In this document: in pieces, positions 9,843 to 21,200 of the stretch
How positions within the stretch are numbered: position 1 is the first letter of the stretch
Layout: each line of letters begins with the position of its first letter
Source: Stagonosporopsis chrysanthemi
Taxonomy: Eukaryota; Ascomycota; Dothideomycetes; Pleosporales; Didymellaceae
Assembly: GCA_022560025.1 (NCBI GenBank)
Contig: JAFISE010000230.1
Location: 1 to 40,041 of the forward strand
Reading direction: 5' to 3'
DNA: 40,041 nucleotides
Notes under the pieces: model-generated
The model's database searches: none
What the model saw: the letters and a program-made list of their open reading frames with translations, nothing else
Told to the model about the DNA's origin: nothing
Translations under genes and position numbers: made by a program

Positions 9843-10756
9843 TCAGACAATATTACCACGCTCAAGCAACTCAGTATATGTTAAGGGAATGACCTGAACC
9901 GGCTCAGAACCGAACACAGTCCCGACGGATGCAAAGCCAAATCCTTCCTCGTCGCGGCCAAGCGGTGCTACGTGCTCCATGGGGCAATGGTACGGCGACA
10001 GTTCGCAGTCATGCTCGAGGTAGCATTGATTCATGCCTCGGTCTAGCTCACCCTTCGTCGTAGACGAGTCATCACGCTGGTAGTTGGGAAGGTCTCGCAT
10101 GCATCGGAAGATAAGCTCTCCTGGGAGATTTGTTATAGGCGTGCCCTTGTCGAGAAAGAGGCACCGGACGTCATCCGCGAGGCGCTGAATAAGCGGCTCT
10201 TCGGGAAGCAGCAGCGGCATGCTGGTTTCGAGGAGCTGAATGAACTGTGTGTCAGTCCATTTGACCTGTCTCTCGCTGAGCAGTCCGTAGAGCTTTTGGC
10301 GTATCATATCTCTCAAGTCCCAACTCTTGTATTTGTAGCCACGCACGAGACCATCGAGGCAACAGCGGAATTGTTGCAGTGGATTGGCAAGCTCTACCTC
10401 GCTGGGGTCGCAAGTGGCAGCCGCCCCGACGACGAATGCGTTAACTGTTCATCAGTCGTCAGCGGAGTTTTCCCTGCGTTGAGGCTGTCGATCTAGCTGG
10501 CTGCCTTTTACTTACACACGTCTGGTTTCATAAAGGACAGGCCAACACCGCCGAGCATTGGTGCAGGGAGGTATCCGTTCGTAACGCATCTGAAGAGCAC
10601 ACCAGCGCGGGCGAAGACTCCTACCGGAACGAGGAATGTCTCTAGATCACGTCCTACGACCACGGTGACCAAGTCCTTTTTGCGATAGCTGGCCTCAGAC
10701 CTGCACAGGTGGTTAGCACGTGTTATAAATGAGGTCCAGCGGATGGCAACTTACAT
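9843..10756 (-). CDS. BTB/POZ-like protein, two introns, start codon split by intron 1
   Basis: Fungal BTB-type protein (protein-protein interaction, often a ubiquitin-ligase adaptor; substrate unknown). Exons on the minus strand: 10756-10755 (AT), 10700-10516, 10444-9843. Intron 1 (10754-10701, 54 bp) has GTAAGT, branch GCTAAC and GTGCAG. Intron 2 (10515-10445, 71 bp) has GTAAGT, CTGAC/CTGAT and AACAG. Splicing joins AT to GTCTGAG, giving ATG TCT GAG, and keeps one frame to the TGA, for 262 residues. Residues 10-30 (LVTVVVGRDLETFLVPVGVF) match the first strand and helix of fungal BTB domains, followed by FRCVTNGYL. The C-terminal half carries no motif I recognise. No stop or frameshift is seen, so it is probably a working gene. 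Whether translation really starts at the split ATG needs transcript data. Confidence 0.75.
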
Positions 10757-13199
10757 GATAGCGAGGGGACTGCTTGAGGGTAGTTATAGTAGATAGAGCT
10801 ATCTATGATCGAGAACAAGCACCGGGGACCAAGCGCGGGTGGAGCACACGTGACCAGGAGTGAGGCGTTGCCTTCACCTCATCAGCGGCGAGGCCGTGAA
10901 AATTGAGATGCAAGGAGCGAGTTGAAGGCCATATTGCGGCGGGACCGCCTTGAATCGACGATGGCTGCGACGGAGTTAACCTGGCTGGTGTAGAAGCCCT
11001 GTTTTGGTGGTTCATGACAGTCTGCGACTTCTGCATTTCGGGCCGTTAGGTATCGATGCAGAACCTTGCGAGGCGCTAGACTTCTGTTGCTGCCCTGCGG
11101 TATTGGGGCCCTCTAACGTTGGCCCGCCCGAGCCCACCACGACCGATGAGCTTCATGGTAGCCGGTACCAGAACACATCAGATGCGATGGCTAGTGTGTC
11201 TCTCCATCTCGCTCTATCGGCTTTGTCCTCATCAGCTGAGGCGCAACCCGCACGTTGTCGTGCCGACCACGCTGCGCTCAAGGTGCAGCTCGGCAATGCA
11301 AAAGGATATAGAGAACCGCAAATCGGGCGCAGAAGAAGCAAATAACTGCAAAGGCTGTACGTCAGCGCAGTTACTCGGTATGGTAGCGGCATTATCGCGG
11401 CGAGCTTTCGAATGACTGTGTGCATAGCTTGATATCCACCCAACCTGTCGCTGTTTGACTGATCAGCATTGGCTACTTCGCCCGCCGGAACGTCGATAGA
11501 GAAATTTCGAGAACAGACGCATCGTGACTCTTGGTAGCAGCACAGGCCCTGGCGTGTGGAGAGACGGGCAGCAGCTCTGCCCTACTAAACTGATTGAAGG
11601 GAGTCGTTACATACGCATCATGCTCTATCTTGACGCAGGTTCGCGGGCGGTTTTGGCTTAATGGATTTTAAAGTGGTGATTACTTGCGTATAAGCCTACC
11701 GAGATGAGTCTTGAGTATCGTCGTCCTACTCAAAGTTCGTGGAGCGCGCGCGTCACCTTCTAGATAATGAATCGATATGGCGTTGACTATAAAGTTACCA
11801 AGGAGACAGCTCGTCAAGACGCCCACATCGGATGAGTGACCGACTTTACAAAACTACGGTGTGTCTTAAGCTACTCCTAGCAACAGACTATGTCGTGCAT
11901 TTCGCTAGAGACTGTGGGTAGAAGAGCGTAGAGGACAAAATAACGGTTTGCTGGGTCATAGAAGACGAATTGTGCGGAGCGAGACAACCAACTCCTCGCC
12001 CTGGGCATGAAGATACAAGGACTTCGATGTGGTAGAGTAGACATGTCCGTCGCTGTATTCTTAGCACTGTCCTCGAGCAGGAAGGAGCGACAGTTTAAAG
12101 AACATAAAATACTTTTGATAACGATGGCGGTGCATTCAAAGAGGGGGAGGTTTACATGGCTCTAAGCCCGAGAAGCCAGATACAGAGAGTGCGCGGACAC
12201 AAATCGGGCATGCTTACTTTCAAGTGTTGAAAGCGACAAGGGAACAGACATACGCGTGGAAGTTCCAGGACTACTCTCATCTCCACAGAGAAGAAGAAGA
12301 GGAAGAAGATTCAGTCAAGAAAGTTTTTAATTTAGAGTATCAGATGACTGGGGAGGGTGAGAATAGACAAGGTCTCCTGGTAGCTCCGATCTTGAGGAAT
12401 CAAAGGCAGTCATAGCCCTCTTGGTCGAGATATATGTACTGATTTCCCATCATCGCCTCGTGAAGAGATCTACGGGCAGCCTAGGTGTGGTGGAAGGCGC
12501 AGCAGATGGGGTTGGAGGCTGTGTTGGTGGGCTGACGAAGCACGAGGCTGTGCACGCGCGGGGCTGCGACAGTCTCAGAGCCTGACCTTTTCCGACGGCC
12601 TCGCGCCCGGGTACAGTACGATACAACAGCGCCCATGGCGTCGTGGCCCATGCGTGCCACGACCAGTACATGATAGAATCGATCTGTCGCGTCTTCGTCC
12701 GTGCCTGATCACGATGGACCGCTCGGCGTGTTGGTAGCGAACGGACTGCTGCCAGCATCTCACGGTGGTGTTCACTAAAGTCAGCGACTTGTGATGAAGC
12801 TGTTAACCTGCACTCGAAGTAGTGCCTGTCTCAACGCCCACTATACAGGTGTCACAGTACAATCGCTGACCACAGCCGGTGCAGGTTAATTCTTGTTGCG
12901 GTGCAAGTCGGCCCTACAGGCCTTGATCGTCACTCCTGTGACTCTCCTGGACTAGCACGTCTCAGAGCATGTATATATTGACGCTCCCTAGCTAGCAAGC
13001 AACACAAGCGCAGTTTTCCATCATTTTCAGCAGCTGCTTACGCTGCAACAATTCTCTCTACTACCGTAGGTGCCTATCTTGTGAATAACCGCATTGTTCG
13101 AGACCCGCTGATCGCCGGATCAGACCGTTCCCCTGCTTCCACCATGGGCCGCCGTCTCTATCCCAGCACACTGCGCGAGCGTGCAGTCGGCGGCAACGC
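10757..13199. other. about 2.4 kb intergenic
   Basis: No gene recognised. The part next to 10756 should hold the BTB-like gene promoter and 5' UTR. Short frames at 11004-11443, 12224-12415 and 12450-12775 lack motifs. A TATATAT sequence near 12971, followed by a pyrimidine/CA-rich stretch to about 13070, could be a promoter or the end of an eroded gypsy 5' LTR, but I cannot show it. Confidence 0.45.
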
Positions 13200-15120
13200 G
13201 CGCCTCCTCGGACCCAAGGCACCCGCCACGGCGACATCGTCGCTTCCAACTAGGTCAAGTCTCCCGCTCAAGCGACCGAGAGTCCCGCACACAACAGGCG
13301 CAAGAAGCGCCATACTACCATTCGCGGCGTAATTATTACCCAAAACACACTACTCGCCAGCTTCAAATGTGTTCCCCAAGACTTGTACAATGGCGTGCAC
13401 CTCTCCAACGCCCCCTTTTAATTGCACAAGCACGGGAATATCAAAAGCCCTCAGAACCGAGTTTAATTACTTCAGGACCGCTGTCTACGCGAGAACGGCC
13501 CGGGGAATCTTCTGTTCTGCTCCCTGATCGAGAAGACACCCCGCAACGGCATTGACGCGCGGTGTACTCTCGAGAGCGATACTGCCCATCTCGCTGTTTC
13601 GTCCCAAATGCATTCCGAGATGGACTTACACGCCTTCATGTGCCGTCGAGCTTCGCAGCTGACACTTGCCCACACCCCCTTCACTTCCTCAAGACGGGCA
13701 CACTGCGAGGTAGTGTGAACTCGTTCGCAGCGTCTGTGGCGCTGAATCCGACAGTTCTGGCGGATACTAGACAATCCGGTTGTTGCTCCCTGCGCCAGTT
13801 CTGATGGTGTTTCTACCGCAGTTGGCCAAGCCTGGGCCGCTGCTGATAGCGCCTCTAGTTCTTAGGCTGCAAGCTTCAATAAACATGTCGCTGTTGGTGC
13901 ATCTAGCCCCCAGCACGATGGTTTAAACGTGGTTAATGCCAAGGTTGAGGATACATCTCTGGATTCCGAGCCCATCAATCTTCTTCCACCCATGGCGCCT
14001 TCATTTCGCCCTGAGGCACGATTCTTCCATGCAAACATCCGCCTGGAACTCGACCGCCAAAACGGTAGCTCGATCACATTCTAGGTTCGCGTCACACAGA
14101 GGAGGCACGCGAGGAAGGCATCGACAAGAGCGTTTGGAAGGAGTCGCCACAGGCTCGTTACGCGTCGCCACAAGTTCGATTCACGTCGCCGAACATCCTG
14201 CCTCCGGTCTCTGTAGAGGACGAAGATTCCGACAGCTGCCCTCAGGCGACCGCAATACCCACTCCTGAAGCGCTCCAAACACTGCGAGATGAAGCCAGGC
14301 GGCTGAAGAGCGCCATTCACAACGTTCAATTTTACGTAGATCCGGCCAACCGTCTGGGGCTAGGCTTCTTTGGCCGCCTCGACCACGAGCCCTTTGCGGC
14401 GTGAGTGTCAGCGGCGGTAGACCTGATTTTCGCAGACTGCGACATCATCCAGGTCGACCTCTTCACCCTCCTCCCCGATTCGTTCCTCCACGAAATCCCA
14501 GGCCCTCAGCAGAGGTTCGATGCAGAGCGCGAATGCCATTGTTTGAAGGACTGGTACAGGGACTGGGATATCTTCGTGCAGCGCAGGCAAAAGCTATAGC
14601 CCGTGCGGCGTCTACAGTACTGTCTCCAGACGTGTTAGATCTTTGACTCTGGTAAAGCACTACTGACGGTACTTGTCTACTCCGCCACTACGAGGGAAAA
14701 GTGATTCGCCCCATCTCGTTTGGCTAGAACCGGGACCGGGTTGCAGAGGAACTCCACGTTCGTCAAAATTTCTCGCTGCGCTTCGATATCGCTAGCCCGA
14801 CAGTGACGTTGCACGGTAGGAACACCGGGAAGTCGTCTCGAGCACACGCGTACCAATTCGTCCGCTGCGCTTTCGATGGCAATCAAGCCTGCACGTTTGA
14901 TTTCGCGGCTGGCGACATGATCGACTGCGACAAATATTGGCTGGACCAACTCTGCAAGATGGTCAACAGATATTTGTATCCTCTCTTGATGGAAAAGAAC
15001 GAAGATTTCGACGCGGCGACGAAAAAAAAAGTTACAAGCGCAGGTTCTTCTTGATCAAACACGCCCTGTCCAGAAAGGACCACAGCACTACCATCAACAG
15101 TCTGCGTCCACACATGTAAA
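13200..15120 (+). pseudogene. eroded coding stretch upstream of gypsy pol, possible gag
   Basis: A succession of sensible peptide segments in changing frames: RGVIITQNTLLASFKCVPQD (about 13310-13375), SEPINLLPPMAPSFRPEARF (about 13965-14025), EEAREEGIDKSVWKE, EALQTLRDEARRLKSAIHNV then FYVDPANRLGLGFFGRL (about 14260-14385), a frame with FADCDIIQVDLFTLLPDSF and WYRDWDIFVQRRQKL ending at 14599, and QFVRCAFDGNQACTFDFAAG then DKYWLDQLCKMVNRYLYPLL (14854-15000). The frame breaks rule out one working protein. Its position 5' of gypsy reverse transcriptase suggests gag and the gag-pol linker, but no zinc knuckle was seen and a separate decayed host gene is possible. Confidence 0.3.
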
Positions 15121-15379
15121 GAGTCAAAAGATCAGCCCAAGATGAGGATGGGCTTCAAGAGTCCGCTGTTCACGTGGGACAACGACGAGGCAGCAACCTC
15201 GTCAACAAGGATTGGACGAAAAAAAAAGCCAAGCCTAAAACAAATTGGAAGAAGTTACAGCAAGGTCAAAGTGTAAGTCTTAGAAGCGTACTGGACAAAT
15301 GCACTGCGACGTAAGGATTACGATTTACGACCTTGAGTTCATTGTGCCCAACAATACTCATAAGGGTCAGGCGATCCTG

Positions 15380-17033
15380 AACGTGGCTAGCATGGGGTGC
15401 AAGAATTCAGCGCCAAGGGGACCTGATGATCAAACATCTCGACTTGGCCAGTGTCTACGTCGACTATCCCGTTGTCTACAGCAGGTCTTTTTAGTAGCGT
15501 ATTGAGCATCAGAAGCTGTTCTTCCCGCAACTGACCGAACATAATCTCCCAATCGCCGTAAATGAGACGTGTTTCGGCTATTACACTGTCACGCAACTTA
15601 GCCAGAGGGTTGATACCGTTGAAAACGCCTCTTCTGAAGACCGCGTGGAAGCATTAGGGCATTTGAAGCTTTCGCGGACCGCTTCTGATCTCGAAACATA
15701 TTGCGGAATGGTCCGGTACTTGGCCAACCAAGCCCCATCACTCAGCTTATGGCTATGATTGGCCTGCTCAAACGCTTTGAGGCTGGTATACTCCGGCTCG
15801 CTCCTCAGAAGAACAACGCTCCCCCCCCCTCCCCCCGATAGGGTTTGCTCGAAATTTTCCAGTGCCAGACGAACCCGAAGTTCGCGAAGCTTTTGACGAT
15901 TTGCACTCGCTCTGGGACGATGTTACCAACAGGACTCATTTCGGTCGATGTTTTGCGACGTTGACACATTAGGCAGAAGCATTAGCGTTAAGTGGTATCA
16001 CGTGAAGGGAGACACCAAACCGAACGTGGGGGACAGCGACGTCCCGGCAGGACACGACGACGATACCAGCGACCCCACCTCCTGGCTCATCAGGGTCAAG
16101 GATCTCCTAAAAGCCTCCATCGAGCCCATACTATTCGCCAGCAAGGTCCTCTCTCCGGCCAAGTCACAGTACATGACCACTGAGCTTGAGATAGCTAGAG
16201 TGGCACGGGCGGTCCGAAAAGCCAAACACCTCGTAGAGGGTTGAACAGCCTCAAATTCGGTCTATAGAGCGCATCAATGTTCCTGCGACAATCTGAACTA
16301 GACGTCCGTTCTCGCCCTGGCCGACTGCAGCCGCTTGAATTTACGGAGCTAAATCAGCCTTCAGACGTCTTAGACAATTTGCCAAGTCTCTTTCTCGCTC
16401 TCCTTATCTAGGTATCTGATCCCTTCAAGGATCCACTGCTTAAAGCGTATAAGTACTCGACATCTGCTGTGGCGCTGGAGACTCATTTGAACTGGTCGCA
16501 AGACCAGAGGAGAACACAAACGGCGATCATGTGCACCGCCCTCTGGCTCGCCTCAATTTCTTGAAAACAGACAGTCGCTTTCTTCCTGCCCTGGCGACAG
16601 AGTCTTCCTCTGTCTCCATCACGGCTACAATTTGCAGGGCGGTATCGGCCGCAAGTTGAAGTGAAAGCGTGAAGGGCCGTTTGAGGTGGTGGAGCGTGTT
16701 CGCAAGAACACGTACAGGCTGAAGCTCTCAGCTGCACTCAAGACACACGACATCGTGAAGGTTCAGCAGCTTGTTTTCCTCCCAGAGGGCGAGGGTCCTT
16801 GTAACCGCTACTGTCTAGCCAGAACCCGCCTGATCACCGCCGATTAAGGGGGAAATCGCTTCCAGCGTATGTATCTCTTTGTCAAGCGTCGCGTATGTGA
16901 GAAGACGGAAACTTCCGAGTACCTAGTTATGTGGACTAACCAGCCACATTCCGACGACTCGTGGCTCTATGCCACTGAGCTCAGGCACTTCAAATCCCTG
17001 AAGGCAGATTTTCGAGTTCCCTGTCGCAGATGA
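15380..17033 (+). pseudogene. eroded Ty3/gypsy pol: RT end, RNase H, integrase C-terminus, chromodomain
   Basis: In order: MGCKNSAPR (RT, usual form MGFKNSPA); VYVDYPVVYSRSF at 15453-15491 (the RT active-site box, normally YVDD, here YVDY), followed by two stops; LTEHNLPIAVNETCFGY; SQRVDTVENASSEDRVEAL then SRTASDLETYCGMVRYLANQ (RT-RNase H connection); RNase H piece PILFASKVLSPAKSQYMTTE to a stop at 16242-16244; FLRQSELDVRSRPGRLQPLE (16278 onward). The integrase zinc domain and DDE core are absent. GPFEVVERVRKNTYRLKL (from 16674) is the integrase GPY/F module, and a chromodomain-like end (SEYLVMWTNQPHSDDSW) stops at 17031-17033. Many stops, frame changes and an internal deletion show that it is inactive. 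Confidence 0.85.
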
Positions 17034-17799
17034 GCAGAAGAGGCTTCACCACCGCATCCCCATTCTTCGTCTCCCACGCCTTTCCGAGCCTATGCCGAAC
17101 TTAGCCCCCGTACACGACTGACCGGCCCAGTCCCCGAGCCGGATCAGAACGCAGAAATCAGGCAGCCGGGTGCCGAATCACACACAGAGCGTCGCTCATA
17201 CCAGCGAGACCAGCCCAGAATTATGAGGAATCTCGGTCGTTAAAATCGCCCAGCTGATTTTGACAAATGCTCTCCTGTAGACGAAAGACACCGTGCGATG
17301 GCACTGAAATCGCTGCCGGTATTTACACGACGACTGGTCGCCCAAAACAGGAACACTGAGACTCACTTCGGCAGAGCTTGGAAAGCCCATGTCCACAAGA
17401 CGCTGACTATCCCAGCCCCCTCAATCAACAGAAGCTGTTCACACTCCAATTTGAAAGTCAGAGCTATGCTGGAAATGCGCTTGGCCCCTTGACAGCAAAC
17501 TCCGGCTCGCAATCTGGTTTACCCTCCGTCGAATTAATTTCGGTCCATTGACATACCGGACAATAATACAGAACTTTTTATTGATATGGATCCAGAATAT
17601 AATTAAAACTCAGACGTTCCATCAACTCTCATTGACGCTTGCTACGAGTCTCGGACGAACGTTCGTCGTCCCGGAGACTCCGCTCGTAAGCCACGATCTC
17701 TTTCAAGGGGTTGCAAGTTACCAAGTAGTTCAATGTGCGAATCAGCTTTCTTGCCTCGGCCGACGGGCAGAAGGCGCACAGTGACTTCGGCGCTTTGGA
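17034..17799. other. region 3' of the gypsy remnant, nothing recognised
   Basis: No coding motif. Composition becomes more AT-rich near 17560-17620. It may be the untranslated tail of the gypsy element before repeat copy 2. Confidence 0.45.
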
Positions 17800-18430
17800 A
17801 TAGAAGGAATCAGTACGAACACGTCAGACCAGCCTCCATCGGCTTTGGCTGATAGCATCAAGGCACGCAGCGACTTGAGCGCTGCAGGTTGACACGGTAC
17901 CTAAACCTACCCAAGTCAGCGCAGATCCAATAAAACACCCCTTTAGAAGAACACCGCGTCTAAGAGAGGAGAAATGACCAGGTGGAACGTGAAACCACAT
18001 AGACGAAAAACCGCGCACTTTTGAGTGATGTTGGCGAAGAGGGCCCCAACGCCCCACCCCCGACCCAGCACTTGGCTGCACGCTATATGAATACCCGCTC
18101 AGGCGACGAAATCTCCTACTCTGGCCTATCTTCACTGCCAAAACACTTTTTAATATCAAACATGCTCTTCCCTGTTCTCATAGTTCTGCTGTATCTCAAA
18201 TCAACATGCAGGGCTTCTACATGTCTTTGGCCTGACGATCTAAGTTTTCTAGTTGTATTTTTAGGACTTTCTCAATCTTAAAGAGATGCAATTTATAGAT
18301 CGTGTGTCTAGAATCTTAAATTGTTTCTGTGTCATCTGGTTTTTGTTAAACCCTATGGGGTTTAACATCCTGCTCTACTGCAAAGAATTTAGGTAATACT
18401 GCATATGGGACTGTTGGTTTTGCTTGTGCA
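17800..18430 (+). repeat. dispersed repeat of about 650 bp, copy 2
   Basis: Collinear, same-strand relative of 4460-5140 (see the landmarks listed there). After the shared AAGAGATGCAATTT (about 18282) it continues into a short open segment, NLGNTAYGTVGFACAKRSNT, running in frame to a TAA near 18535. This aligns loosely with TTVCGIAAFGLLKVENKYTE in copy 1. No upstream ATG is in frame, because a TAA precedes it near 18347. Confidence 0.65.
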
Positions 18431-18789
18431 AAAAGGTCCAACACGTATGCTGATGTGTTCAATGCTGGGTATTTGTCTGAAAATAGGATCTTGCATATCA
18501 AGTATAGTCCGGGCAGCAATTGTGTTGTAAGGTAACGCGTGTCTCTGTCAGAGATGCCGAAAAAACAAGAAAACAAATGTCCTAAATGCAGATATAGGAG
18601 AAACGAGTGACTATTGCCGAAGCATTGAATCGAGATCAGACGTCCTTGGTAGGTAAGTATCTACTGTGTAGATTGGGTAAAATATACAGTGTGGGAGGCC
18701 TTGGCAGTGCCTTGGCGGGGTCTAGGAACCTTTGGGACGGAGCCGGGGTGGCTCCGAGACAGGGCCAGGCAGGACACCCGTAACAATAG
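18431..18789. other. end of an open segment, then intergenic
   Basis: Holds the rest of the frame that follows repeat copy 2 (YADVFNAGYLSENRILHIKY and a stop near 18535), then sequence with nothing recognised up to the target duplication of the next solo LTR. Confidence 0.4.
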
Positions 18790-18978
18790 TGTGACGGTTA
18801 TGAGAAGCAGATCACGTGTTGGTGGTCTGGTGTTGCTTCCTCATCCTGTAGAGCATCTCTTGCCTCAGCTGCATCACAGATACGTCATGTGAATAGACCC
18901 GACTGCTGCTTTGTAGAGAGCAGAACAACACAACAACAACACAATAGCAGAATACATGAAATTGCATTCACCGCAACA
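18790..18978 (+). mobile_element. solo LTR, family B (189 bp), copy 2
   Basis: TGTGACGGTTATGAG...TTCACCGCAACA with a perfect 5-bp target duplication AATAG (18785-18789 and 18979-18983). At the positions where the three family B copies differ it mostly carries C or G where another carries T or A, so it may be the least mutated copy. Confidence 0.95.
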
Positions 18979-19035
18979 AATAGCTTCCCCCCCTCCCTTT
19001 CTTTTGCAGTTTGTCCCGAATACTCAGAGAGGTTT

Positions 19036-19220
19036 TGTCACGGTTGAGGGCATCTCCTGCCTCACATGCAGTTTCACCTCATCTCTGGTGAGACGAGGCT
19101 GCCTCTCCTGCACTAGCGCTGTTTACAGCTACCCATGTATACATACTGTTCGTAGCTTCGCACAATACAACCTCAGTTCAATCCTCAAATCTTCCCGCAC
19201 TGCTTGCACTCACTGCGACA
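19036..19220 (+). mobile_element. solo LTR, family A (185 bp), identical to the copia LTR at 3496-3680
   Basis: TGTCACGGTTGAGG...CACTGCGACA with a perfect 5-bp target duplication GGTTT (19031-19035 and 19221-19225). By eye there is no difference from the LTR of the copia element at the left edge. It lies only 57 bp from the family B solo LTR at 18790-18978. Confidence 0.96.
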
Positions 19221-19225
19221 GGTTT

Positions 19226-20015
19226 TCTATCGGGTCTGTTACGGACAAGATGACTGAGCTCCGGAAAACCTCTTATCCAAAAGAGATAGAAAATCTTAGC
19301 AGGAGAAGGCGTGTGTGCAACCTTTGCTCGCTTGCCTGACCCAGTGTTTCTCATGGTACTTGCTTCTTGACATTTTCTGAGTTTTCTCGACATGGACTGG
19401 ACAGCATGCAACGAAATCTGATTGGAGGTTTCTTAAACAAGACAAAGCAGCAGGTCTTTATAGAGCAGAGTGTTATAGCATCGTTGTATAACGCATGACT
19501 GTATCGGTGCCTGTTGAAATGTATGGACCCTTGATCTGGTAACTACATCAAGAGCCGCTTTTGATTGGCTTACCACAACTTGCAACCAATCAAATTTAAG
19601 ACACAGCCTAGCTTACCAGACTTAGGGGGGGGTGGGGGGCTGCACATTGCAACAACTACTATATGTCTCTTGAGAAAAGCCAGAAGCATTCGATATTTTG
19701 GACGCACACATATGACTGTTGACTCAGGTTTTCAGACAGGACCCGACAAAAGAATAGTCCAAAGGTATCTGAGCGTTATGTCCCTTAAAGCTATGTGGAG
19801 TGTAAAACAAGGTGAGAAGTGGTGGCAGAGCCGATTGAAAGGGTGGTCTCGGAATATCCTGGCAGGCACGTGTGATTGCGCTCTTGGGTCTTTGCAGAAA
19901 AGAGTGTTATGAGCGCCAGGTCAGAGCCACATGCGAGCTGATTTGGACGCACTAGACACATAAAAAGAGGGCTTTTACTGCTACCTTCGAAGAGGACACA
20001 TGAACAGTGTACACA
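19226..20015. other. intergenic, nothing recognised
   Basis: Contains an inverted repeat TTTGATTGG (19560) ... CCAATCAAA (19587) with a spacer of about 19 bp, and a G-rich run at 19624-19638. The frame 19565-19912 has no recognisable domain. Confidence 0.45.
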
Positions 20016-20145
20016 AAGTGTTTTGACTGTGAAGATGAATAGGGAGGGGGGAGTTCGTCGCTCGGATGGGTATTTACATGGTGAGTAGCCAAGTATCCAG
20101 CCAGAGTCCGAGCGTTGGAGCCTCTGTCGCTGACATCACTCCAAG
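20016..20145 (-). repeat. dispersed repeat, fragment (copy 3), opposite strand
   Basis: Read on the minus strand, GAGTGATGTCAGCGACAGAG, CTCCAACG, CTTGGCTACTCACCATGTAA, ATACCCATCCGAGCGACGAA and AAAACACTTTGTG follow the same order as GATGTTGGCGAAGAGG, CCCCAACG, CTTGGCTGCACGCTATATGA, ATACCCGCTCAGGCGACGAA and AAAACACTTTTTA in copy 2 (about 18025-18150). Confidence 0.55.
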
Positions 20146-20301
20146 AGTGAGTGGTTTCCGTAGTCACGGGTCTCAACATCACTTTTGGCCGCCCCAATTT
20201 TGATGGGGCGCGGCCGTGCTCTGAAGGTCTTCCTGGCCGAGGCCTGCGCCGGCCCGAGCTGTGTTTGCACTGTACGATAATCCGCTGCGCAAAATTCACT
20301 G

Positions 20302-20426
20302 CGTGCCTTGGGTCCCCAGACCGAAGCTAGTGGAGGCTGGTTTTCTTTCGTACTGGTGATGTTTAGCCCGCGGTGCGTCGGTCGTCGCGTGCCTTGAGTC
20401 CCCCGACCGGAACTCGTGGAGGCTGG
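20302..20426. repeat. direct repeat of 39 bp, two imperfect copies
   Basis: CGTGCCTTGGGTCCCC... at 20302-20340 and CGTGCCTTGAGTCCCC... at 20388-20426 share about 85 percent of positions and both end GTGGAGGCTGG. They lie beside repeat copy 3; on the minus strand both can encode an S-G-R-G-T/W-G-P-K type peptide, so they may be an internal duplication in the tail of an eroded element. Confidence 0.6.
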
Positions 20427-21200
20427 CTGCGTACGATGGACGCTCACAGAGTCTTCTTACCGTTATTCGTTGTTGTAAAACGGTGGGATTGTGTCTGCGC
20501 TGCCCTAGAGGGTCTCGGACTCGTCGGTGTCATCGAAGATGCGAGGGTTCCTGTCGTCCAAGTTTGCTCTATTGCTCCTTAGGGCACTTAGCCCTCCAGA
20601 TATTGTGGAGGAAGTTGTTGATCGCTACCTCGTTGCGATCGACTGTCTTTCTCCAAAGGGTAGTACCCAGGATTTGGACTGTAAGGTCACTGCAGGCAGG
20701 CAATCGAACGGAGGAGAGATGGGTGGCTGTCGCCAAAGCAAAAGAATCTGAATTAAGATAAGACGAACCTTTGATTGAAGAGAATCGGGATTAGATAGAA
20801 TAGGTACCATACGAGGCCTTGCCGCCTTGTGAGAGCCAGAGCAGCCCCGGGTGGTACCCGGGGTAATCTCGGATGTAGTACCTGTGGCAGGATATTGGTA
20901 ACCAAAATCTGCGAAAGAATTGAGTATACAACCTCATCAGATCCACCAAATTGAGCCAAAAGTCTCTACAGGGGCTGGCCACGTCGGTACGTATATCTCT
21001 AGTGTGCCATTAGACTGTTAAGGGGGTGGCCATGTCAGGTCGTACATCTCGGTCCCTTTGTACAGATGCCAGAGACGAAATCCAACCATTAAGCGCGAGG
21101 AAAAGGTCCGACTTGCTCATTGTTAGTCTCACCGGTGATGCTAACAACAGCAAGTGAGAGATTCTAACACTCTAATGCTAGAGGACTCAATTTAGTCGCT
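20427..21200. other. unassigned intergenic sequence
   Basis: No gene recognised. Two related stretches near 20972 and 21022 (GGCTGGCCACGTCGGTACGT against GGGTGGCCATGTCAGGTCGT) form a short imperfect direct repeat about 50 bp apart. Confidence 0.45.

Noticed and set aside
19560..19596. inverted repeat TTTGATTGG/CCAATCAAA as a MITE
   Set aside because: Only 9-bp arms, 19-bp spacer, no target-site duplication and no second copy noticed.
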